In this document: positions 1 to 7,156 of the stretch, piece by piece
Layout: every line of letters begins with the position of its first letter
How positions within the stretch are numbered: the first letter of the stretch is position 1
Origin: Candidatus Sericytochromatia bacterium
Lineage (GTDB): Bacteria > Cyanobacteriota > Sericytochromatia > UBA7694 > JACMQJ01
Direction of reading: 5' to 3'
Assembly (NCBI GenBank): GCA_014377055.1
Contig: JACMQJ010000009.1
Location: 1 to 13,523, forward strand
DNA length: 13,523 nt
The notes under the pieces: generated by a model
The model's input: the letters and a program-made list of their open reading frames with translations, nothing else
Database searches by the model: none
Told to the model about the DNA's origin: nothing
Translations under genes and position numbers: made by a program

Positions 1-1
1 T

Positions 2-952
2 ACTATTGATGGTGCTTTTTATGATATTGATAATCAAACTGCTGTTGATGCCTTACTTGCAGCTCATGCTAGGGGTGTTAAGATAAGAATCATGACTGAT
101 ACAGATAATATGACTGATAAAGAGAATGCTACTTTACCAAGAAAACAGATTACCGATCTAAAAAATGCTGGTATTGAAGTAAAAGAAGATCATCGAAGTG
201 GTATTATGCACAATAAGTTTATGATTGTTGATAATAAAACCGTTTGGACTGGTTCAATGAATTTAACTTCAAACGCTATTTATAGAGATAATAATAATTC
301 TTTAAGACTCGAATCAACTCAACTTGCATCTGATTATAACGAAGAATTCAAAAGATTGTTTGAACAAAATTTATTAGGCCCAAATCCACATCAAATACCA
401 TTTCCACAAGTTACTGTTGGTGATGCAAAAATTAGATTATATTTTTCGCCAAAAGGTGGAACCAAGGCAGCCGTTATTGATGCACTAAGTAAAGCTCAAA
501 AAAGTATTACCTTTATGACATTTTCGTTAACCGATCCAACAATTAAAGATTTAGTTTTAGCAAAAAAGACTGCTGGTCTAAAAATAGAAGGTGTTATGGA
601 TGATTGCTTATCAAGAGGTAAATACTCATTAATAAGACCTTTTAAAGAAGCTGGTATGAGTTTTGTAAGAGATGGTAATCAAGCATTATTACATCATAAG
701 GTTATTATTATTGATGACCAAACAGTGATAACTGGATCATTTAATTATTCAGATAGTGCCGAAAATAGTAATAATGAAAATACTTTAATTATTGACTCAA
801 AATCTGTAGCAGCTAAATATAATCAAGAATATGCAAAAATTAAAAATTCAGCATTAACTCACAAAAATATTCCTAGCTATGACAATCCTGCATGTGGTAG
901 CAAACCTAAAAATTCAATTGGTGGACGTAACTTTACTGAAGATAGTTTTTAA
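2..952 (+). CDS. Phospholipase D-like protein with two HKD motifs (5' end outside window)
   Basis: The reading frame is open from the left edge (codons from base 2), so the true start lies outside. The first internal ATG at 92 is not credible, because residues before it (GAFYDIDNQTAVDALLAAH) continue the PLD fold. Counting from that ATG, HKD motif 1 has H40, K42, D47 and then G54-S55-x-N57; motif 2 has H201, K203, D208 and then G215-S216-x-N218. Two HKD motifs in one chain make a complete pseudo-dimeric active site, as in phospholipase D, cardiolipin synthase and Nuc-like phosphodiesterases, where one His forms a phospho-enzyme intermediate. Substrate (phospholipid or nucleic acid) cannot be told from the sequence. 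About 316 residues are visible. The tail after residue 255 is Asn/Gly/Ser-rich and probably disordered. A signal peptide, if any, would be in the missing part. The 3' end overlaps the facing phosphatase gene by 20 bases. Confidence 0.88.
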   Translation, partial: TIDGAFYDIDNQTAVDALLAAHARGVKIRIMTDTDNMTDKENATLPRKQITDLKNAGIEVKEDHRSGIMHNKFMIVDNKTVWTGSMNLTSNAIYRDNNNSLRLESTQLASDYNEEFKRLFEQNLLGPNPHQIPFPQVTVGDAKIRLYFSPKGGTKAAVIDALSKAQKSITFMTFSLTDPTIKDLVLAKKTAGLKIEGVMDDCLSRGKYSLIRPFKEAGMSFVRDGNQALLHHKVIIIDDQTVITGSFNYSDSAENSNNENTLIIDSKSVAAKYNQEYAKIKNSALTHKNIPSYDNPACGSKPKNSIGGRNFTEDSF

Positions 953-1799
953 GAGCTTTTACGGACAGATATGTATTGTTCTCGACACACATCGCAGTAA
1001 GCTTACCACCAAAGACACAAGCTGTATCAATTTGAACTGATGCAGCTTTTTTATTTCTTTTTATTTTTGCTAATGGAGTATGTCCAGAAATATGTATTTT
1101 AGTTTCATGGATTCTTATTTCTGGAATAACTCTATTCCAAACCAGAGAATGAAGTGAATTTCTTAATTCTTGTGGTGAATCTATCTCTAACTTATTATTT
1201 TTTTTACCTTCCAAAATATTTTTAGAAAAAATAAGGTCTTTGGGAATAGGTAAAGCATGGGTAACCACAAAATTATCCTTTTCAAGATAAAAAGGTAAAT
1301 TTATTAAATATGAAATAGTTTCACTTGGTATATTCCATGAGTCAGACTGATATGGATCGCATCCATAACTAACTAGTGTAGTGAATCCACCTTGACCAAG
1401 CCAAATACTCTTTGTCATCGTCTTATAGTCTTCCCATGTAAGGAATTTTGACATACCACGACCTTCTTCATAATTAAGAAAATAGTTATAAAACCATGTG
1501 GGATAATTACAATTTTCTTTTTCAAAATTGAATGGTGCAAAAGCCTCTAAAGCTTCGATCATGAGTAACTCATGATTTCCCATCATGGCAATATGTGTAC
1601 CATTCTTATAACCTAATCTAAAGTGTTCTATTACGTCTGCAGATTTGTTACCTCGGTCTATTAAGTCGCCAACTGAAATTATATATGGTAAAACATTATT
1701 TTTTTTTGCGTGATTTTTTATTTTTTTTTCCAAAAGAATTAATTCATCATAGCACCCATGAATATCACCTATAATATAATTCCATGTATTTTCAGGCAT
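933..1799 (-). CDS. PPP-family metallophosphatase (Ser/Thr phosphatase / ApaH-PrpE-like)
   Basis: This 288-residue protein carries the calcineurin-like PPP signature in order: GDIHG at 11-15, GDLIDRG at 44-50, GNHE at 74-77, a metal-ligand His in VTHA at 179-182, and GHTP at 239-242. Near the C-terminus IDTACVFGGKLTA (257-269) matches the closing motif of bacterial ApaH/PrpE-type enzymes. These use a dinuclear metal centre to hydrolyse phosphoprotein or diadenosine tetraphosphate; sequence alone does not decide which. It is expected to be cytoplasmic, with no signal peptide or membrane segment. The ATG at 1797-1799 is preceded by AGGA, whose bases overlap the hemB stop region. The gene begins 9 bases after hemB, so the two are almost certainly co-transcribed and perhaps translationally coupled. 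Its 3' end overlaps the convergent phospholipase-D-like gene by 20 bases, with no visible terminator. Confidence 0.88.
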   Translation of the reverse strand: MPENTWNYIIGDIHGCYDELILLEKKIKNHAKKNNVLPYIISVGDLIDRGNKSADVIEHFRLGYKNGTHIAMMGNHELLMIEALEAFAPFNFEKENCNYPTWFYNYFLNYEEGRGMSKFLTWEDYKTMTKSIWLGQGGFTTLVSYGCDPYQSDSWNIPSETISYLINLPFYLEKDNFVVTHALPIPKDLIFSKNILEGKKNNKLEIDSPQELRNSLHSLVWNRVIPEIRIHETKIHISGHTPLAKIKRNKKAASVQIDTACVFGGKLTAMCVENNTYLSVKALKNYLQ

Positions 1800-1808
1800 T
1801 TATTTTTC

Positions 1809-2819
1809 CTATTTTAACCATTTTGCAATATCTAGCGCGTGGTAAGTTATTATTATATCTGTTCCTGCTCTTTTTAATCCTGTCATTATTTCCATAACCG
1901 TTTTTTCTTCATCGATCCAGCCATTAAATGAAGCTGCTTTTACCATTGAATATTCGCCTGAAACATTATAAGCTGCTATTGGACGATCACTTATTTCCTT
2001 TGCTTTAGCAATTATATCCATATAAGCCATTGCAGGTTTGACCATAATAATATCTGCTCCTTCATCAAGATCCAAACTAATCTCAAGTATTGCTTCTCTT
2101 GAGTTAGCTGAATCCATCTGATAGCTTTTTCTATCGCCAAATTGTGGTGTTGATTGTGCTGCTTCTCTAAATGGGCCATAAAAAGCAGACGAATATTTGG
2201 CTGAATATGACATAATAGGTAAGTCATAAAAATTATTTTGATCCAAAGCTTGTCGTATAGATGCTATACGACCATCCATCATATCAGATGGTGCAACAAT
2301 ATCTGCACCAGCTTGTGCATGTGAAATAGCTGTTTTTGCCAAAAGCTCAAGGGTTTCATCATTCAGTACATTACCATTGTGAACAATGCCGCAATGTCCA
2401 TGATCTGTGTATTCACAATTACATATATCAGTAACAACTAAAATATCTTTTACTTGTTTTTTTATCGCTCTAACAGATCTTTGAATAATACCCTCATCAT
2501 GATAAGCACCTGTTCCTACAGAATCTTTTTCATTGGGTATACCAAATAATAAAACTCCAGATATCCCCGATTCTTTGGCTTTATTTACTTCCTCAAGTGC
2601 ATGGTCAAGTGATAATCTATAAATGCCCGGCATGGAGCTTATTTCTTCTTTGACATTATTGCCTTCAACAATAAAGATAGGATAAATTAAATCTTGGACT
2701 CTAACATGATTTTCTCTAATCATTTCACGAATAATTTTATTATTTCTTAGTCTTCTTGGACGAAATATTGGTCTTAAAATTTCTGATTTCATTGGTGTAC
2801 CAAATACAAATTTTTTCAT
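1809..2819 (-). CDS. hemB: Delta-aminolevulinic acid dehydratase (porphobilinogen synthase)
   Basis: HemB condenses two 5-aminolevulinate molecules to porphobilinogen, the first common step towards haem, sirohaem and corrinoids. The 336-residue protein spans the whole family. The metal loop DICNCEYTDHGHCG holds Cys133, Cys135 and Cys143, the three-Cys zinc site of the E. coli-type enzyme rather than the Asp-rich magnesium version. The active-site lysines are Lys208 (SYSAKYSSAFYG) and Lys261 (MVKPAMAYMD), the latter expected to form the Schiff base. The start is uncertain. The ATG at 2817-2819 has no Shine-Dalgarno sequence and a TATAAT only four bases upstream. A second in-frame ATG at 2790-2792 (Met10) would give 327 residues, closer to the usual N-terminus just before the RPRRLR segment. 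It heads a two-gene unit with the metallophosphatase gene. Confidence 0.96.
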   Translation of the reverse strand: MKKFVFGTPMKSEILRPIFRPRRLRNNKIIREMIRENHVRVQDLIYPIFIVEGNNVKEEISSMPGIYRLSLDHALEEVNKAKESGISGVLLFGIPNEKDSVGTGAYHDEGIIQRSVRAIKKQVKDILVVTDICNCEYTDHGHCGIVHNGNVLNDETLELLAKTAISHAQAGADIVAPSDMMDGRIASIRQALDQNNFYDLPIMSYSAKYSSAFYGPFREAAQSTPQFGDRKSYQMDSANSREAILEISLDLDEGADIIMVKPAMAYMDIIAKAKEISDRPIAAYNVSGEYSMVKAASFNGWIDEEKTVMEIMTGLKRAGTDIIITYHALDIAKWLK

Positions 2820-2823
2820 TAAA

Positions 2824-2852
2824 ATTATAGCAAATGGTTTCTAATTATCTAA
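2824..2852 (-). promoter_or_regulatory. Candidate hemB promoter
   Basis: Read on the minus strand, an extended -10 (TGCTATAAT; TATAAT at 2829-2824) lies four bases before the first hemB ATG. The -35 region is poor (TTAGAT at 17-base spacing), as is common with extended -10 promoters. Transcription would start within or just before the first ATG. This favours either a leaderless message or use of the second ATG at 2792. Such boxes also arise by chance in AT-rich DNA. Confidence 0.4.
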
Positions 2853-2914
2853 GAAGATTTAATATTAATGAAAGCTTATTTATTTATAGTTACATAATTT
2901 TCATTCAAAAGAAT

Positions 2915-2946
2915 AACCCCCTTCTAAATTACTCAAATAGGGGGTT
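2915..2946 (-). terminator. Rho-independent terminator of the 146-residue orphan gene
   Basis: AACCCCCT (2915-2922) pairs perfectly with AGGGGGTT (2939-2946) around a 16-base loop. It lies 16 bases beyond the stop of the gene at 2962-3402. On the minus strand the G-rich arm is followed by TTATTCTTTTG, a fair U-tract. It shares the exact 13-mer CCCCTTCTAAATT with the palindromic terminator at 4919-4964. Confidence 0.8.
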
Positions 2947-2961
2947 GTTTGATCTTAAACT

Positions 2962-3402
2962 TTACTCTTCGTCATAATCATCATCTCCATTAATTTCAGC
3001 AAGCTCTTCATCATCATAGCTTTCTGATAAATAATCAGAAGAATGACTAATTATAATATCTCCACCTTGTAACTCGTCTGTCATAACTGGTATCAAACGT
3101 ATAATTCTATTTTGATCAATTAAATCAATTTTTGTTTGATTATCCTCTGTTTTTAGACTCATATATTCAAAGCCTGTAACATTTAAATATATACGTTTAT
3201 TAGCTATGATATTAGCACTATAGTTATTAGATAAAACACTAACAACATAAGCTTCTCCAGTACTTTTTGTTTCATTATCTATAAGATAAAAATAATTAAC
3301 TTGGCCCAAATCCCTCAAAACCCGCTGTATGTCTTTGGGATTGTAAATTATTCCATTATCAACTATACAAGGTATACTATTTTTAAACTCTTTTTCGTCC
3401 AT
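2962..3402 (-). CDS. Conserved-looking hypothetical protein with acidic C-terminal tail
   Basis: I do not recognise a family for this 146-residue protein. It is probably cytoplasmic: there is no signal peptide or membrane segment. The body (about 10-125) alternates short hydrophobic strands and turns (IPCIVDNGIIYNP, YFYLIDNE, AYVVSVLSNN, RIIRLIPVMTDEL, DIIISHSSD), suggesting a small mostly-beta domain, with one likely helix (PKDIQRVLRDLGQ). The last 20 or so residues are strongly acidic (DDEELAEINGDDDYDEE) and probably disordered. The ATG has the best ribosome-binding site in the window, so good translation is expected. It is a single-gene unit: about 200 bases separate it from the upstream kinase gene, and a hairpin terminator follows. 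Base composition matches the neighbours. No functional claim is made. Confidence 0.75.
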   Translation of the reverse strand: MDEKEFKNSIPCIVDNGIIYNPKDIQRVLRDLGQVNYFYLIDNETKSTGEAYVVSVLSNNYSANIIANKRIYLNVTGFEYMSLKTEDNQTKIDLIDQNRIIRLIPVMTDELQGGDIIISHSSDYLSESYDDEELAEINGDDDYDEE

Positions 3403-3407
3403 AAAAT

Positions 3408-3413
3408 CCCTCC
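3408..3413 (-). promoter_or_regulatory. Strong Shine-Dalgarno sequence (GGAGGG)
   Basis: GGAGGG on the minus strand sits five bases before the ATG at 3402. It is the longest anti-SD match seen here and fixes the start of the 146-residue orphan. Most other genes in the window have only AGGA, AAGG or nothing. Confidence 0.8.
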
Positions 3414-3480
3414 AAGGATTATAAAGATAAGGTTTTAACTATTGCATTTCCTAATCTATAATTAAGTATATTTCTACACT

Positions 3481-3553
3481 ATCTATATTATAGCCTGCTA
3501 TGAAAAATATGAATTAATATAGATTTTCTTAAGAATTAGATATTAAATATCTA
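3481..3553. repeat. Inverted repeat plus 17-base palindrome upstream of the orphan gene
   Basis: ATCTATATTA (3481-3490) and TAATATAGAT (3515-3524) are perfect 10-base inverted arms 24 bases apart. The left arm overlaps a minus-strand TATAAT (3492-3487) that could be the -10 of the gene starting at 3402. Next to it TAGATATT-A-AATATCTA (3537-3553) is a palindrome. The region could be an operator, or a weak 3' hairpin of the kinase gene ending at 3608. In DNA this AT-rich, arms of 8-10 bases can be chance. Confidence 0.35.
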
Positions 3554-3607
3554 TAAATAGTTTTTAATTTAATAATCTAGTTTTATTCCTATGAGTATTT
3601 TTTAATC

Positions 3608-4762
3608 TTATTGAATTAATTCACTCATTTCTAGATCATAATCAATAATATAATTATCGTTCTTACTTTTTGTGTTTAGAGGTTTTGATTTTAGTTTAAT
3701 ATTGATTGTTGTACCTTTATCTACTTCGCTGTCAATTGTCAAACTACCATCATGAATTTCAATTAGTCTTTTGGAAATAACTAATCCTAAACCCATTCCT
3801 TGTTGCTCATAGATCTTACGATCAAATTGCATATAAGAACCTATATTAACAATCTGTTCTACTGTCATACCTCTTCCATGATCAGATATTTGTATTTGAT
3901 AAAAATCTTTGTCATTGGTTGCTTTAACTGTAACCTTACTTTCTTTAGGTGAAAATTTGAGAGCATTATCAACAAGCTCCTCAATAATTTTTCTAAGGTT
4001 TTCAGTTGATATTTTTACTTCAGCATCTTCAGCTTCTATAACAATATCTTTTTCTCTTTTTAACTGTTTAGCTTTAAATGATGCAACATCTTTGATAATA
4101 TGCTCAGGATTTGTGATGGATACACTCTGCATTGAGATTACTTTTTGGGGATTATTAACTAATACTTCTATTTGTGCATAAACCAAAAAGTTTTGTATTA
4201 ATCTTTCTAATCTTTTACCTGAATTATTTATACCCTCGGCAATTTTTGTGACGTTTGGCTCTTTGGCGGTATCTATAAGTAATTCAGAAAAACCTAATAT
4301 AGCTGTTAATGGTGTAATAAACTCATGAGGCATAGAATAGACAATATTTTCACATAAAGCTTCAAATTTAATATCATTTTGCCTATTAATATTGTCAATT
4401 TTATTTAGTCTTACTCTAATTGCATTAACTAGTTCTTCAGGACTAAAAGGCTTAGTGATATAATCATCTGCACCCAATTCCATACCACCTCTCATATCTT
4501 CTTTAGCAGCTTTGGCAGTCAAAAATATAAAAGGTATGGATGAGGTAGCAACTTCATCACGTAAACAAGTTAATAGTCCAAAGCCATCGAGTTCAGGCAT
4601 TAAAACATCACATACTATTAGATCCGGTAAAATCTTCTTTGCTTGAATAAGACCAACAAGACCATTTTCTGCTTCAAAAACATCAAAATTTTCAAATTGC
4701 AATATTGTCACAATCTCTTCTCTGACGGATTTAGTATCTTCAACTACCAGTATTTTTTTCAT
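3608..4762 (-). CDS. Soluble receiver-histidine kinase (REC-HisKA-HATPase)
   Basis: A two-component signalling protein of 384 residues with the receiver domain first and the kinase second. The receiver (1-120) has acidic pocket E8/D9, phospho-acceptor D52 (VCDVLMPELDG), T82 and K104. A dimerisation/phospho-acceptor region (about 135-200) carries His146 in PHEFITPL, a variant of the usual HE(L)RTPL. The ATPase domain (about 255-357) shows the N box (EELVDNALKF, N266), G1 (DHGRG, 294-298) and G2 (GMGLGL, 322-327). All residues for autophosphorylation seem present. There is no membrane segment or separate sensor domain, so input probably comes by phosphotransfer to D52 or through a partner. A 25-residue polar tail follows the ATPase domain. 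The SD is weak (AGGT, about 11 bases before the ATG). No cognate regulator gene lies next to it. Confidence 0.93.
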   Translation of the reverse strand: MKKILVVEDTKSVREEIVTILQFENFDVFEAENGLVGLIQAKKILPDLIVCDVLMPELDGFGLLTCLRDEVATSSIPFIFLTAKAAKEDMRGGMELGADDYITKPFSPEELVNAIRVRLNKIDNINRQNDIKFEALCENIVYSMPHEFITPLTAILGFSELLIDTAKEPNVTKIAEGINNSGKRLERLIQNFLVYAQIEVLVNNPQKVISMQSVSITNPEHIIKDVASFKAKQLKREKDIVIEAEDAEVKISTENLRKIIEELVDNALKFSPKESKVTVKATNDKDFYQIQISDHGRGMTVEQIVNIGSYMQFDRKIYEQQGMGLGLVISKRLIEIHDGSLTIDSEVDKGTTINIKLKSKPLNTKSKNDNYIIDYDLEMSELIQ

Positions 4763-4806
4763 AAAGTTTTTTACCTAATGTAGAAAAATCAAAAACAAAT
4801 AATTTT

Positions 4807-4862
4807 ATAATATGAATTTTTATGACTTAGTCTAATATTCTAACCTAAATTTTTAAGAAATA
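4807..4862 (-). promoter_or_regulatory. Candidate promoter/operator region of the kinase gene
   Basis: On the minus strand TTAGAC (4835-4830) and TATTAT (4812-4807) are 17 bases apart, a weak -35 with a good -10. The -35 lies inside TTAGACTAA, the complement of TTAGTCTAA at 4827-4835 on the plus strand. Plus-strand blocks TTAGTCTAA, TCTAA and TTAAGAAATA (4853-4862) occur in the same order upstream of the NTF2-like lipoprotein gene near 11884-11912. Repressor or activator binding is inference. Confidence 0.35.
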
Positions 4863-4918
4863 TATAATTATAATTACATTAGTTTATTCGATAATAAAAC
4901 AAATACTAATTTTTAGAC

Positions 4919-4964
4919 AACAAAAACCCCTTCTAAATTTATAAATTTAGAAGGGGTTTTTGTT
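4919..4964 (-). terminator. 46-base perfect palindrome, terminator of the clostripain-like gene
   Basis: Arms 4919-4941 and 4942-4964 are exact reverse complements. The central AAATTTATAAATTT is flanked by CCTTCT/AGAAGG, then GGGG/CCCC and a T/A tract. It begins 17 bases after the stop at 4982. On the minus strand the G-rich half is followed by TTTTTGTTGTC; on the plus strand by TTTTTGTTTATT, so it could stop transcription in both directions. In a transcript a stem can form with about 21 pairs and a tiny loop. It shares CCCCTTCTAAATT with the terminator at 2915-2946. Confidence 0.92.
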
Positions 4965-4981
4965 TATTATTGGTTATCTAA

Positions 4982-6328
4982 TTATCTAGCAGTTTTTGTG
5001 AAAGCTTTTAAGAAATCAATCCATGGTTGATTAGCAGAAAAAGCAATTTCAGCAGTACTTAAATATTTAGGATTAATGCTATCTCCTGGACCTGGTAAAT
5101 AAATTACTAAACCAGTTGAATCAATAAGAGCATTGGTCTTTTTGCCAGTATGTGTTTCTCTAATTACAGCTTTTTTAAGTTCTACGTTAGCGTTATTAGC
5201 TAAAGTTTTAGCTGCTGCACTTACGCCTGAATCACTAGCAAGAAGAGTTAAGAAATGACCAAGATCTCTAGGTTCTGCATCACCATCATAAGTTGTTGCA
5301 GCTTGCCATGCTTTTTTAGCAGAGCTAGGATTTTTAGTTAATTCGGTAGCAAGAGCATTAATTGCTGTAGTTAATCCACCAGCAACTTGAGCTGTATCAG
5401 TAGCAGCTAAAGTATATTCTTCTGTTCTTCCAGTATATTGGTTTCCACCAGGTAAATATGACTTAGCATAGCTATCAACCATCATTGCAGAAAATTGGCT
5501 ACCAGTCATGTTTGGATTAGCACTAACAGCTTGCATTATACCAAGATAATCATTACCATCTCCAGCTTCGGTTTTTTCTGAAGCAACTAAAAAGTTTGAA
5601 AGATCTTTAAGCTGATATGCAGCTTCAACGTGTGACATTAAGCAAGCATCAAAATCAACAAATTCAGCTTTTTTGCCTGTATTTTTGATAGCAGGAGCAA
5701 GAATAGGCCCTAAATCTCTAATATCCATATTTCCACCATGATCGTCCCATAAGAAACCAGTTTCATGGATCAATGGTGTTGTTTTTGCATTTTTAGGTTT
5801 TAATAGTTCTTTTCCTCTAAAAATACCACTACCATGATTCCAAAGAATTACACCATAATGATCCGCAGGATAATTTTTTGTACCCCAGTCTAAGAAATTA
5901 GCTAATATTTTTGGATCTCCTGAATCAATTTCATTACTAGCAGGAATTAAACCTGTATTAGCAATTTTCTTTGAAGTAATAGGAGCATTCATAGCAGGTT
6001 TTACTGCACTATGTTGGATTTCATAAACAGCTGAATCGCCTGTTTTTGCACCATCAAATAATACAACAACATTAACATCTGGTGAGTTAAGTCCATAAGC
6101 CATTTCGCTCATATCTTTTAATCCAAAAGGATAAAGATTATTATCAGCAGCAACGTCTACGAAGATAGTCCATTTTTTTGCATTAGCAGCTCTATTAGAA
6201 GATGCATTGATTTGATCTACATTTAAATCAGTACTAGCATTAGGAGTTCCACATGCTACAAGGCTTGAAACAAATACTGAAACTACTGAGAGTGAGAGTG
6301 CCTTTTTTACAAAGCTTGTCTTTTTCAT
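4982..6328 (-). CDS. Clostripain-family (C11) cysteine peptidase lipoprotein
   Basis: This 448-residue secreted protease has a type II signal peptide: KK-rich start, hydrophobic 10-22, and lipobox LVAC with Cys26 as the lipidation site. The mature protein should be anchored in a membrane after export. The C11 catalytic pair is visible: His165 in LWNHGSG (162-168) and Cys229 in DFDACLMS (225-232). Clostripain-type enzymes are caspase-fold peptidases, often cutting after Arg or Lys and often self-activated by internal cleavage; the cleavage preference here is not shown by the sequence. A low-complexity linker (27-50) joins the anchor to the domain. The ATG is supported by the signal peptide, with only AAAGG 12 bases upstream. 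A promoter-like pair lies about 120 bases upstream, and a strong palindromic terminator follows, so it is a single-gene unit. Confidence 0.92.
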   Translation of the reverse strand: MKKTSFVKKALSLSVVSVFVSSLVACGTPNASTDLNVDQINASSNRAANAKKWTIFVDVAADNNLYPFGLKDMSEMAYGLNSPDVNVVVLFDGAKTGDSAVYEIQHSAVKPAMNAPITSKKIANTGLIPASNEIDSGDPKILANFLDWGTKNYPADHYGVILWNHGSGIFRGKELLKPKNAKTTPLIHETGFLWDDHGGNMDIRDLGPILAPAIKNTGKKAEFVDFDACLMSHVEAAYQLKDLSNFLVASEKTEAGDGNDYLGIMQAVSANPNMTGSQFSAMMVDSYAKSYLPGGNQYTGRTEEYTLAATDTAQVAGGLTTAINALATELTKNPSSAKKAWQAATTYDGDAEPRDLGHFLTLLASDSGVSAAAKTLANNANVELKKAVIRETHTGKKTNALIDSTGLVIYLPGPGDSINPKYLSTAEIAFSANQPWIDFLKAFTKTAR

Positions 6329-6454
6329 ATTAGAAAATAACCTTTCTTTAACCTATTCGGATAATGGATAATAATTCTTGGTTAAGATAATATTAACACA
6401 AGATAGAGATTTAGTAAATACTTTTTTAATAAAAATTCAATAAATTTCTTATTA

Positions 6455-6483
6455 AGTATATAAAATCACAGACTTAACTTCAA
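6455..6483 (-). promoter_or_regulatory. Candidate promoter of the clostripain-like gene
   Basis: On the minus strand TTGAAG (6483-6478) and TATACT (6460-6455) are separated by exactly 17 bases, matching 4/6 and 5/6 of the sigma-70 consensus. The predicted start near 6448 gives an untranslated leader of about 120 bases. The upstream gmhB gene stops at 6496, so an own promoter here makes sense. Confidence 0.5.
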
Positions 6484-6495
6484 TAGAAAGGATTA

Positions 6496-7065
6496 TTAAG
6501 AATTGTTAGAAATAATCCAATCACAAGCTTTAACAATATCGTCAGCAACAAAATCTGCGTTTGGAATAGTCTGATAAGTACCATCCAAAACCTGATTACC
6601 GTAACCTGTTCTTAGTAAAACACTTTTGCAACCAGCATTGTGACCAGCCTCAACATCTGTTGCCTTATCACCAACCATATATGATAATGATAAATCTATA
6701 TCAAAATCTTTTTTTGCTTGTACATATAGAGCTTTGCCTGGCTTACGACAGTCACATTCTTTAGTATATTTAGGAACAATTCCGTTAGGTAAGTGAGGGC
6801 AATAATAAATAGCATCGAGCTTTGTATTTTGTGCAATTAATAAATCTTGAACTCTATTATTGAGTTGATTAACCCAGTCCTCTGAATAATATCCTCGAGC
6901 TGGACCGGATTGATTAGTAATCAAAATAGCCATAAAGCCTTGTTTCCTTACTTTTTCTATGGCTTGAGCGGCACCTTTGATTAATACCAAGTTATCAAGA
7001 TCTTTGACATATCCTGCTTCTTCATTAATAGTTCCATCTCTGTCAAAAAAAACTGCACGCTTCAT
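6496..7065 (-). CDS. gmhB: D-glycero-D-manno-heptose 1,7-bisphosphate 7-phosphatase
   Basis: GmhB is a HAD-superfamily phosphatase that removes the 7-phosphate from heptose bisphosphate on the way to ADP- or GDP-heptose for lipopolysaccharide core or surface glycans. At 189 residues it has the family length. HAD motif I is FFDRDGT with Asp8 as nucleophile and Asp10 as acid/base; motif II is LITNQSG (Thr50). The zinc loop characteristic of GmhB holds Cys89, His91, Cys104 and Cys106 (YYCPHLP ... ECDCRKPGK), followed by Arg107-Lys108. The last motif is MVGDKATDVEAG with Asp133. The zinc loop separates it from histidinol phosphatase and other HAD relatives only in part, so a broader sugar bisphosphate role remains possible. 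AAGG lies six bases before the ATG. No other heptose gene is in the window. The gene is cytoplasmic and 91 bases downstream of the FAD enzyme gene. Confidence 0.92.
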   Translation of the reverse strand: MKRAVFFDRDGTINEEAGYVKDLDNLVLIKGAAQAIEKVRKQGFMAILITNQSGPARGYYSEDWVNQLNNRVQDLLIAQNTKLDAIYYCPHLPNGIVPKYTKECDCRKPGKALYVQAKKDFDIDLSLSYMVGDKATDVEAGHNAGCKSVLLRTGYGNQVLDGTYQTIPNADFVADDIVKACDWIISNNS

Positions 7066-7156
7066 AAAATACCTTTTTATCTGTTATTAAAAAATTTATT
7101 TTAATTATATCAAAATTATTTTAATTAGATTTTTGTTCTATATGTTAATTAAAAAT

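Noticed and set aside
2012..2227. 71-residue open frame on the minus strand inside hemB
   Set aside because: It lies wholly within hemB in another frame, has no ribosome-binding site and is compositionally odd (His/Gln/Trp-rich), a typical shadow frame.
2868..2897. Nine-residue plus-strand ORF between hemB and the terminator
   Set aside because: Too short, no Shine-Dalgarno sequence, and no sign of a leader-peptide arrangement with a downstream plus-strand gene.
3909..4181. 90-residue plus-strand open frame opposite the kinase gene
   Set aside because: It is antisense to the conserved kinase domain, which explains its open frame; the translation has no recognisable features.
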